A DNA stretch of 9,726 nt from Coriobacteriaceae bacterium (GTDB lineage Bacteria > Actinomycetota > Coriobacteriia > Anaerosomatales > SLCP01): assembly GCA_003563465.1 (NCBI GenBank), contig PWVH01000130.1, positions 1 through 9,726 of the forward strand. Reading direction: 5' to 3'. The notes under the pieces were generated by a model. The model saw nothing but the letters and a program-made list of their open reading frames with translations, ran no database searches and was not told the DNA's origin. Below, piece after piece: positions 1 to 7,500 of this stretch (positions within the stretch are counted from its first letter, which is position 1; every line of letters begins with the position of its first letter). Both the position numbers and the translations under genes were made by a program.

Positions 1-315
1 CCCATCGGCGATTGCGCGAATCGCCTCCTCCTGATGTCCGTATAGGTTCGTGATGGTATCGGGGATACGCTGCCGCATGTGCGGATGTAGCAGGCCCTCA
101 GCGACAAGGGCTTCCACCGTTGCACCCTCGCGAAACGGACGCGACAGGCTCACATACGGACCCCTCAGCAGCGGCGAGGTTCGCGTAGAGTCGAGCGACA
201 GAAGCTCTCTCATCTGACTTCTGAGACGCTCATCGGTGAATGAGTAGGTCGTGAACTGATAACGCAGGAAGCTCTTGACCACATTCTCCGTGAAGACGAT
301 AGGGTTGAGCGCCAT
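1..315 (-). CDS. DEAD/DEAH-type SF2 helicase, N-terminal fragment (cut by left window edge)
   Basis: The frame opens with ATG at 315 and runs 105 codons without a stop to base 1, so only the N-terminus is present. It begins MALNPIVFTENVVKSFLRYQ and ends LYGHQEEAIRAIADG. The LYGHQEEAI stretch is a typical SF2 Q-motif region, and the final G would normally lead on to a Walker A motif beyond the edge. The 'LLHPHM...LYGHQEEAI' arrangement recalls large DEAD/DEAH helicases, often with a C-terminal DUF1998 domain, found in DNA repair and in defence loci. That resemblance is from memory and the C-terminal part is not visible. The start is supported by a ribosome binding site 7 nt upstream and by its place 2 bp after the Fic stop codon, which suggests translational coupling. 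Expected role: ATP-driven DNA translocation or unwinding in the same system as the upstream genes. The specific family (for example DrmA-like) cannot be settled from this fragment. Confidence 0.8.
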   Translation of the reverse strand, partial: MALNPIVFTENVVKSFLRYQFTTYSFTDERLRSQMRELLSLDSTRTSPLLRGPYVSLSRPFREGATVEALVAEGLLHPHMRQRIPDTITNLYGHQEEAIRAIADG

Positions 316-317
316 GC

Positions 318-1469
318 CTAGACTCCCTCGGACAGCAAGTCGAGATAGGTCGAGTAGGCGAACACGCGGTTGCGCTTCTTGCCTGTCAGTTCCCGAACGA
401 TGCCAAGCGCCATCAGTTCCTCCATGGCCGAAGCCACCGAAGGGAACGAGAGTCCTGTTCGAGTAGCAACCTCGGGTAGCGCAGCCACGGGGCGCAATCT
501 TAGCGCCTCATGCACTCGCAGAACGGACCCCGCCTTTCTGCCAAGCCCTTGGATACGCATGGCGTCATCACTAAATCCGCCAACGAGTGCACGTGCGGTG
601 TTCACGGCGTCATCCGCCGTCACCGAGACTCCCTCCAGAAAGAACGCGACCCACCTCTCCCAGTCACCCTCGGTCCGGCAGACCGTTAGCAGGCGATAGT
701 ACTCGTCGCGTTGCTGCTTGAGGTACAGGCTGAGGTACAGTAGCGGCTCACACAGCACACCACTTGCACACAGATAGAGCGTCACTAATAGACGGCCCAC
801 ACGTCCATTGCCGTCAAGGAACGGGTGGATGCTCTCGAACTGGACGTGAGCCAGCGCTGCCTTGATCAGTACTGGCAGCCCGTCTTCTTCGTCGTGGAGG
901 AACTGCTCGAGCGGACCCATGCTCGCCCCCACTTCTTCGTGAGGTGGAGCCACGTAGATTGCGTTTCCGGGCCGTGTACCTCCAACCCAGTTCTGGCTAC
1001 GACGGAACTCCCCCGGCTCACGCTCGCTACCCCTTCCCCGCGAAAGCAGCACGGCGTGAATCTCCCGGAGCAGTCGAGAGCTGATGGGGAAACCCTCCCC
1101 CAAGCGCGTCATCCCAAGCTCAAGTGCGTCAACGTAGTTGCTCACCTCGGTGACGTCGTCAATCGGAACACCTGGTGCCTCCTCGAGTTCGAACAGAAGG
1201 AGGTCGGAAAGCGAAGACTGCGTGCCCTCTATTTGTGATGAGAGCACGGCCTCCTTGCGCACATATGTGTAGAGAAAGATTGCCGTGTCAGGAAGTAGAG
1301 TCGAGACACTGTCGAGGCGGCCGACTGCGAGTGACGCGCGCTCGAGCGGCTGCTGTAGCTGCGAGAGGTCGAGCGGCGGCTTAGGGGGCAGCGGATCGGG
1401 GACAAAGGCGCGAACGGTCTCGCCGCCAAACGTGGCCGGCTCGAACCTTCCTGAAAGCCCTCGTTGCAT
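318..1469 (-). CDS. Fic family protein (putative AMP transferase) with N-terminal inhibitory helix and C-terminal winged helix
   Basis: Fic proteins usually transfer AMP from ATP onto hydroxyl side chains of target proteins. The frame is open from an ATG at 1508, but I prefer the ATG at 1469 (383 aa): it has GAGAGG 7 nt upstream, it gives the usual family start (MQRGLSGRFEP, then VRAFVPDPLPP), and a promoter would put the transcript start at about 1508. Numbering from 1469, the N-terminal Fic_N-like region covers about 15-100 and contains SSQIEG at 77-82, matching the inhibitory [S/T]xxxE[G/N] motif of class II Fic proteins. The active-site motif HPFLDGNGRVGR (215-226) is complete, with catalytic His215. 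The flap region GNAIYVAPP is at 168-176. A winged helix follows at about 317-375. Layout and length resemble Shewanella SoFic. The enzyme looks active but self-inhibited. Its target is unknown; DNA binding and autoregulation through the C-terminal domain are possible. Confidence 0.93.
   Translation of the reverse strand: MQRGLSGRFEPATFGGETVRAFVPDPLPPKPPLDLSQLQQPLERASLAVGRLDSVSTLLPDTAIFLYTYVRKEAVLSSQIEGTQSSLSDLLLFELEEAPGVPIDDVTEVSNYVDALELGMTRLGEGFPISSRLLREIHAVLLSRGRGSEREPGEFRRSQNWVGGTRPGNAIYVAPPHEEVGASMGPLEQFLHDEEDGLPVLIKAALAHVQFESIHPFLDGNGRVGRLLVTLYLCASGVLCEPLLYLSLYLKQQRDEYYRLLTVCRTEGDWERWVAFFLEGVSVTADDAVNTARALVGGFSDDAMRIQGLGRKAGSVLRVHEALRLRPVAALPEVATRTGLSFPSVASAMEELMALGIVRELTGKKRNRVFAYSTYLDLLSEGV
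323..329 (-). promoter_or_regulatory. Ribosome binding site of the DEAD helicase gene
   Basis: On the minus strand this reads GAGGGAG, 7 nt before the ATG at 315, and lies inside the last codons of the Fic gene. It fixes the start of the downstream helicase and implies translation linked to that of Fic. Confidence 0.65.
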
Positions 1470-1476
1470 CGCTCCC

Positions 1477-1482
1477 CCTCTC
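1477..1482 (-). promoter_or_regulatory. Ribosome binding site deciding the Fic start
   Basis: The minus strand reads GAGAGG, then GGGAGCG (7 nt), then ATG at 1469. The alternative upstream ATG at 1508 lies in an AT-rich stretch with no comparable site, so the shorter protein is favoured. Confidence 0.6.
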
Positions 1483-1514
1483 ATGCATAGTTGAATAGCG
1501 CTCAGCACTATTAA

Positions 1515-1542
1515 ATTCTAACGTCCCAACACTTAATAACAA
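1515..1542 (-). promoter_or_regulatory. Sigma70-like promoter for the Fic and DEAD helicase genes
   Basis: On the minus strand a -35 box TTGTTA (1542-1537, 4/6 to consensus) is separated by 16 bp from a -10 box TAGAAT (1520-1515, 5/6 to consensus). Transcription would start near 1508 and give a leader of about 39 nt before the preferred Fic start. The stretch is clearly more AT-rich than either flanking gene. It would allow Fic and the DEAD helicase to be expressed apart from the upstream pair. Confidence 0.5.
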
Positions 1543-1545
1543 GCG

Positions 1546-1557
1546 TCACCCGGGTGA
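1546..1557. promoter_or_regulatory. Perfect 12-bp palindrome, candidate operator
   Basis: TCACCCGGGTGA is a perfect palindrome that ends 3 bp upstream of the -35 box of the Fic promoter, a position suited to a dimeric DNA-binding protein. With a one-base bulge it extends by GC/GC pairs (1543-1544 with 1558-1559). In RNA it could form a small CCGG-loop hairpin followed on the minus strand by CGCTTGTTATT, so a weak terminator for the UvrD-like gene is the alternative reading. Confidence 0.4.
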
Positions 1558-1560
1558 GCA

Positions 1561-1577
1561 GCGCACGGACTGTGCGC
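1561..1577. repeat. Short inverted repeat downstream of the UvrD-like gene
   Basis: GCGCAC (1561-1566) and GTGCGC (1572-1577) form a 6-bp stem with a 5-nt loop, 15 bp past the UvrD-like stop codon. No T-run follows on the minus strand, so it is not a convincing intrinsic terminator by itself. It may help end or stabilise the upstream transcript. Confidence 0.3.
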
Positions 1578-1591
1578 ATGCGTACGCAGCC

Positions 1592-4570
1592 CTATCTCTT
1601 CCACAATAGCTTGCCTGCCTCGGTGTAGACCCGTACCTTCACGCCGACCCCAATCCAGGGCTGCTCGACGAGTGCCTCGAAGTTGAAGCCCTCCCTCAAG
1701 ACAGCTCGGTGCCAATACTTCCCCGAACTGTCCCAGTGATATCCGAGCTTCCGGAGCTGCTCGTTGCGAGCCTCGTGGTAGGGGAAGCTAACCCGAATCT
1801 CCAGGCGAGCTCCATCCAGGGATGTCACCGGGATAAGGCGGCGCCAGTCGATAGAATCCAGCTTCACCCCGCTTCGAATGCCAGCCACGTATCGGCTCTC
1901 TCGATTCTCGTCATCACTCAGAATCACCAGATCCTCTTGCGCTCTAGTCAATGCGACATAGAAGAGCCGCCGCTCCTCTGACTCAATGGCCTCTATCGTG
2001 TCTCCAAAGACTCGCAGGAAGACCCAGTTCGGATGGATGAGGGGATAACTTCCCTCATTTGCATCCAAGACGATAACTGCTGCCTTCTCGAGACCCTTGT
2101 ACTTATGAACGGTGGAGACAGTGACTCGTTTGCGCTCTTCTTTAGTGAAGTAGGACCGGATGTGCTCCTCGAACCTCGGTAGACCGTCCAGACGCTTGTG
2201 AAGTTCGTTCACGTAGTTGACGTAGCCAGGAATCGCATTACGGCGACACAACAAGACCACATCCTGACCTTTGTCCAACGCCCTCTTGGTCAGGCGGAGC
2301 GCCGCAGGTGTAATCTCGTCCCCATCGTGCCTTGCACGTTCTGGGGCAGTCGGAGTGAAGTCAGACAGATGCGCAGAGTGCACGAAGCCACAATCCGAAC
2401 GGGCAGCGCGAGCCGGCTCCCCCTTGCCCCTCATCAAAGCATTGCCGACGGCAACCACCTGCTGAGGTGATCGGTGATTTGTGTCAATCAGAAGGCGTTT
2501 GCTGTTGCGGAAGAAGGTGTCGAACCGATCAAAGAATCGGAGTTCGGATCCGGCGAAGGCGTTGATTGCTTGCCAGTCATCGCCGACGCAGAAGAACTGC
2601 ACACCCGAGCTCAGATTGCGAATGCCATCGACTAGGTGATAGAACATCTCAGAGAAATCCTGAAACTCATCGATCAAAACGAATCTCAACCTGCTGAGAT
2701 CACCGATCTCGCGACCGCGGTCCCGCACGAACCGCCCGTTTCCACTACGGATTCGCTCTATCGCACGCCACATGAGGCCGTCGAAGTCCTCCTGGCCCCT
2801 ATGCTGCAACCTGTCGAGGTATCCCGAGTAGACCGAGGCAGCAACCTCTAGGAACAGCTCCTCAGCCGTGCCAATTGCAGAATGCGCATCCACAAGGTCC
2901 TGCAACTCAGTGAGGCTAAGGTTTCGTTTCCTGCAGCGGCTCACGAAGGAGCGCACCGCCTGGGTGAAGTTGTCCACGGCTCTACGCTCGATCAGCTGCC
3001 ACATCTCCACATCAGAGAGTGCCCGCGTCTGAACACCAGCCCGTTTCAAGGAGGCGAGTATGAGTTCCTTGAACGTATCCACGCCGCGCGACGCGATGTC
3101 CTCGGGAGTGAACTCGATCAGAGTCCAGTTCTCACGCTGCGTCCAGAACGCTCGCTTCTTCTCAGACATATCATCGTAGTCGGGATCACCCTTCATGCCG
3201 AAGTACTCGATTACGACACCACCGCGCCCGTGTTCAGGCAACACCGTGAAGTCCGGGCGATAGTTCACATTGTTCCAGCGATAGTTGCGCTCGTACTTGT
3301 AGTCAACGCCGTTCCTAAAGAGCGTGTTGGCGATAAGCCGTTCCCCGAACGACTTGACGTACTCGCCTCTCAGCGTCTCGCGCGGCAATGCCTCGCGATG
3401 CTTGACGAGTTCAGGGATTGCCAGGTGAAAGCCGCCCGCTTCGATTCTCTCCCAGTCATCCTCGAAGTGACTACGCATTACCTTCTTAATGAGCGGCGCA
3501 TGTTCCGGAGACTGAAGATGGTCGTCAATCACCTCCTGAATCACCCGACTGAGGCCGAGCTGGCTGGAGTCATCGTAGAGCAGCTCCTCGTCTGGATGAA
3601 CCAGGGCATGGGCCAGCGCATGAAACGTCATCACATGTGGTAGTCGTCCGCCTAGAACGTGTTCGAGGCGATTCCTCATCTCATCGGCGGCCTTGTTGTT
3701 GAAAGCGAGCAGCAGAAGTTCGTGTGGCTCGACGCCACAGTGCTGCTGAAAGAACATCGCTCGTGCGACTAGAGTCCGTGTCTTACCTGCTCCGGCCCGC
3801 GCAACAACCTGTATGTCTCCGCCATATGTGGTTACCGCTGCAGCCTGTCTGTCATCGAGCTCGGAATCATCATGCATAACCCTACGCGCCCAATCGCGCA
3901 CGAAGTTCGCCTTCAGAGCTTCATAGTCTCTCAGGGAAACCAGTTGAGGATCACTGTTGGTACGCCAGTATTCATCTGCAGTAAGAAAGTTCAGTCCCAG
4001 CTGTTCTTCCAGCCGTCTCCGGAGAGTTGTCCGGAGGGCCTCTCGTGCGCGCTCTTCTTCTGCGATCCTCCGCTCTCGTTCGCGCCTCTTGCCTGCAGCC
4101 TCCCGCTCGCGCTCGCGCTCTTGTGCCTCCTCCTCCTCGTGACGCTTCCTCTCGGCTTCTGCCCTCTTGCGTCGTATCTCCAACTCTCTCTTGCGACGAA
4201 GCTCCTCCTTGGTGCGACGTATGCGTTCCTGCTCAAGCTGTAGCTCCCGACGTCGAGTCTCCTCTGATTCGAGCCGAAGCTCCTCTTCCCGTCGCAGCCT
4301 CTCGAGAGTCTCTACTGAAAGCAATTCAGTTCGCGAGTCGGCTTGACGCAAAGCAACAAGGCCTGGCAGTAAAGCCCACTCCTCCGGAAGTAGCAGCTCC
4401 TCAAGCTTCCGGATAATCTCATCTCGCTCAGGCGAAAGACCTGAGAGTCGGGTCCCGTTCTTCACAAGCTGTCTGAGGCTCTCCACGTACTTGTCACCAT
4501 AGTGCTCCCAATTCTTAAGGTATTGAAGGAGGCTGTCGATGAGCGCGACTACTTCTTCTTCCTTCACCAC
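1592..4570 (-). CDS. Helicase IV/UvrD-like SF1 helicase with coiled coil, nuclease-like insert and DUF5710-like C-terminus
   Basis: 992 aa. A charged coiled coil fills about 80-195. SF1A motifs follow in order: Q-motif Gln242, Walker A AGAGKT (259-264), Ia AFNNKAADEM (289-298), Ib TFHALA (315-320), II VLIDEFQD (631-638), III VGDDWQAINAFAG (662-674), IV NHRSPQQ (698-704), V VTVSTVHKYKGLE (816-828) and VI RRLFYVALTRA (867-877). GDDWQAI, AF..KAA.EM and TFHALA are also found in E. coli DNA helicase IV, so the core is closer to that branch than to UvrD proper. Residues about 404-490 form an insert between motifs Ib and II with ERNY, PDF (439-441) and VIEYFG (453-458), like a PD-(D/E)XK nuclease fold. 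The C-terminus (about 920-958) resembles DUF5710. Expected activity: ATP-dependent 3'-5' ssDNA translocation. GTG at 4570 and GTG at 4567 are both possible starts; AGGGGG lies 4 or 7 nt upstream, and the second has the better spacing. The methyltransferase stop at 4566-4564 overlaps, implying coupled translation. Confidence 0.93.
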   Translation of the reverse strand: MVKEEEVVALIDSLLQYLKNWEHYGDKYVESLRQLVKNGTRLSGLSPERDEIIRKLEELLLPEEWALLPGLVALRQADSRTELLSVETLERLRREEELRLESEETRRRELQLEQERIRRTKEELRRKRELEIRRKRAEAERKRHEEEEAQEREREREAAGKRRERERRIAEEERAREALRTTLRRRLEEQLGLNFLTADEYWRTNSDPQLVSLRDYEALKANFVRDWARRVMHDDSELDDRQAAAVTTYGGDIQVVARAGAGKTRTLVARAMFFQQHCGVEPHELLLLAFNNKAADEMRNRLEHVLGGRLPHVMTFHALAHALVHPDEELLYDDSSQLGLSRVIQEVIDDHLQSPEHAPLIKKVMRSHFEDDWERIEAGGFHLAIPELVKHREALPRETLRGEYVKSFGERLIANTLFRNGVDYKYERNYRWNNVNYRPDFTVLPEHGRGGVVIEYFGMKGDPDYDDMSEKKRAFWTQRENWTLIEFTPEDIASRGVDTFKELILASLKRAGVQTRALSDVEMWQLIERRAVDNFTQAVRSFVSRCRKRNLSLTELQDLVDAHSAIGTAEELFLEVAASVYSGYLDRLQHRGQEDFDGLMWRAIERIRSGNGRFVRDRGREIGDLSRLRFVLIDEFQDFSEMFYHLVDGIRNLSSGVQFFCVGDDWQAINAFAGSELRFFDRFDTFFRNSKRLLIDTNHRSPQQVVAVGNALMRGKGEPARAARSDCGFVHSAHLSDFTPTAPERARHDGDEITPAALRLTKRALDKGQDVVLLCRRNAIPGYVNYVNELHKRLDGLPRFEEHIRSYFTKEERKRVTVSTVHKYKGLEKAAVIVLDANEGSYPLIHPNWVFLRVFGDTIEAIESEERRLFYVALTRAQEDLVILSDDENRESRYVAGIRSGVKLDSIDWRRLIPVTSLDGARLEIRVSFPYHEARNEQLRKLGYHWDSSGKYWHRAVLREGFNFEALVEQPWIGVGVKVRVYTEAGKLLWKR
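3986..4333 (-). other. Segment encoding the charged coiled coil of the UvrD-like helicase
   Basis: Residues about 80-195 are almost entirely Glu, Arg, Lys and Leu with heptad-like spacing, in stretches such as EREREREAAGKRRERERR. This predicts a long helix or coiled coil placed before the helicase core (Q-motif at 242). It may mediate oligomerisation or docking to another component. The DNA looks repetitive only because of biased codons; I see no exact tandem repeat. Confidence 0.65.
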
Positions 4571-7500
4571 AGCGCCCCCTGCCCGCCCTCATCCGACAGC
4601 GACGCCGGCGACTCCTCCGTGCGCCCCGGCTCCTCGCCGAGCAGCTCCCGGTAGCCCTGCTCGCCGAGCAGGTTGCGCGTGTGCAGGTGACACTCGCGCC
4701 ACGACTCCTCCGCACTCTGCGCGAGCTGCCAGTCGTAGAACCGCGGCCCCAGCCGGCTCGCGACCGGCTGCGGGTGCTTCGCGCGCTCGTCGTGGCCGAG
4801 GCCGTAGTCGGCGAGCCGAAGCGTCTCCGGCAGCATCCACCCCTCGCCCTCGTTCCGGCCGAGGAACGCCTCGATACCGGCGTCGCAGTCGCCGCCGCAC
4901 GCGCGGATCTTCTCCTCGAGGTCGTGGAAGGCGACGAGCGTGAGCACCGTGTGGCGTAGCTCGGGGTCCTTGTCCTTGTCGACACGCCAGAAGCCTTCCT
5001 GGTCCAGCTGGCTGGACAGAATCGCAAGATGCTCCGAGGGTAGGTCGACATCTGCGAGCACATCCCTGAGCGCGTGACAGTCCAGGCCGAACAGAAGCGT
5101 AGCCAAGGCATCCGCCGTGACTCTGGCCCCAGTTCGGGCTGCGTGACTCAGCAGGAGGTCCGCTCGACAGAGTTTCAGTCCCGTGTGGAGAACTTGGGCA
5201 GCATAGAGCGGAGCGACAAACGTGGTTCTGAGTGAGAAGTCACTCAGCCGTCTCGAGGCTCGCCGCGGCGACGGCGCAACGCACTCGTCGAGAATGAACC
5301 AATTGAGGTTGGGGCCTACAACCCGTGTTCGGAGCAGCCAGTCGAACACGGGACTGTCGAGAGAGGCTGCAAGCGCATGGGCAACCAGCGCCGACTCATG
5401 TCGCAGCGTCGCAACGGCATTCCCAGCTGGCGAGTCTGCGAGTACGGCTGCCGTCATAGTCCGCGCCTCGGTGGCTCGCGCAACAGCACGAAAACCCACG
5501 CGGTATCCTGACGCGCGGGCTGCCTGCCAGTCTGCCAAACGCATCAGGTACTGCGGATCAAGCATCTTCCACTCATTAGGGATGGTCTCCCACTGCGCAC
5601 TCAATCCGGTGCCGGACAACCAACGCTTCCGCGCCGAGTCGAAGATCCCGACCATCGGCCCTTGATACAGCGGCAGGGCCACATCCTCAACCTCGTCCTC
5701 GCGAATCCACGCATCTCCCTCGCGCGACAGCACCACCCCCGCAGGGATCTCCGCGCGCGGCACTGGCAGCGCGTCGTAGGGCGGCTGGGCGCAGCGGAGC
5801 CGCCAGAGCGTACGCACGACGTCGCCGGGCTTCAGGATGTGGCCGTGCACGAAGCGCGCCTCGGCCTCGCGGCGCTCGGGCCCGGCGGTGGTATCGAAGA
5901 GCCACTCCTCGAGCTCGACTTCGGCAGGCACGACGCGCGTGGGGTCGACGCCGAGCTCGGCCCAGAGCTCCTCTGTCGGGCGCCAGCGGCCGAGCAGCCA
6001 GCGGCTGTACTCGTCGGGCCGGTAGCCCTTGGCCTCCCAGACCGGGCGCGGCGGGAAGAGCTTTGAGTCGTTCGTCATGTGGAACTCGGTCGCGTACGTC
6101 ACGCCCCAGCCGTCCGGGCCGTCATCACCCAAGAGCACTGAGTTCGCGTAGATCTTCTCGAGGATCTCTAGGTCGCGCACGGACTGGATCTCTAAGATCG
6201 CGCGGCTCTTGGGGCTGAAGCGCTCGACCTGCTCGCGCGCATACGGCACGGCGAGCTCCTCGGCGCGCTCCCAGTCTTCAAGGTTTCGGCGCATGAACGC
6301 CGTGCGGATGGCATCCGTGCGCTCGCCCTTCTCGATGATGACCGGGTTGAACTTCTGATTGGTCCCAATGTCGAATATCCGCTCGCGATTCTCGAAATTG
6401 AATAGCCACTCCCAACCGCAAGTGTTGAGGAACAGCTCGCGAAGGATGCGCGTCTCTTTGTCGGAGTAGAGCCCCGAGGGCACGATGAACCCCAGGCGCC
6501 CGCCGCGCGCAAGCAGCGCGTGCGCAGTCTCGAGGAAGAGCTTGTAGAGGTTGATGTCTGCCGAGCCCTGGTGGCGGAACGGGTGCTCAACGTCGGCGTA
6601 GCCGCGGCTTGCGCGCCGAAGCTCGCGCCAGCCGGCGTGCAGCGCCTGCTGCTCCTTCTTCTTGGCTGAGATCACGAAGCGATCAATGCTGTCTTCATTG
6701 ACCTCTGGGTCTCCGAAACAGTTCGCCGCGTACTTCATGAAGTTCGACTGCGCACGGAAGTCCGCATTGTAGTCGAGCCACGCGCGCTCGACGGCCTCGT
6801 CGGCGAAGTACTCGGTCTGCTTGCGCAGCGCCTCCTGCTTGCCGTACGAGCGGTAGAGCGGATCGATATTGCTGAAGTACTCCTTCGAGTTTGGCTTGGC
6901 GATGTCCCACGGCGGGTTGCCGAGCACCGCGTCGAAGCCAGAGCCGCTCTCGCAGAACACGTCCGGGAACTCGAGTTCCCAGTGGAAGAAGCGCTTGGCC
7001 GCCGCGATGCGGCGCGCGACGGCGCGGGTCTCCTCGGCAGGTGCGTGGAACGTCGTGGGTAGCGAGGCGTGCTCGAGCTCGTCGGCGGGCCAGAACCAGC
7101 ACGCGCACCACAGGTCCATCGCTTGCTTGAGCTGCTGGTAGGCGGACGAGCCCACGAGCTCCTCACGGTAGATGCGGGCGCGCTCGGCGGTGTCGTGCAC
7201 CGGCAGCTCGTGCAGGCGCGCGAGGAGCGCCAGCGCCTCGTCGTGCACCGTCTGCGCCTCGGCGGCCGCATCGCGCGGATCGAAGAGCGAGGGGCCTGAG
7301 AGGAAGCGTGCGAGGTCGTTCTTGAGCGGGGTCTTGGCGAACTCCTTGAGCGCTTTGGTTCGCTCACCCTTCTCGAAGTGCACGCCGCTTCCGTGCCCCT
7401 TGTCGCCGCCCTCGCGGTTCTTGAACGCCATGACGGGATAGTGCCGGAACGTGTCGAACCACGCGCCCACGAGTGAGTTGCCGCACTTGATCTTGTGGTC

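Noticed and set aside
1470..1508. ATG at 1508 as the Fic start
   Set aside because: It would coincide with the predicted transcript start, has no ribosome binding site, and adds 13 residues not typical of the family. The ATG at 1469 has a well-spaced site.
1561..1577. Intrinsic terminator after the UvrD-like gene
   Set aside because: The stem is only 6 bp and no T-run follows it on the minus strand, so it is kept only as an inverted repeat.
2882..3643. Plus-strand open frame of 253 codons
   Set aside because: It lies opposite the helicase core, where all SF1 motifs are in the minus frame. Its protein shows no recognisable domain and it is best explained as a shadow of codon bias.
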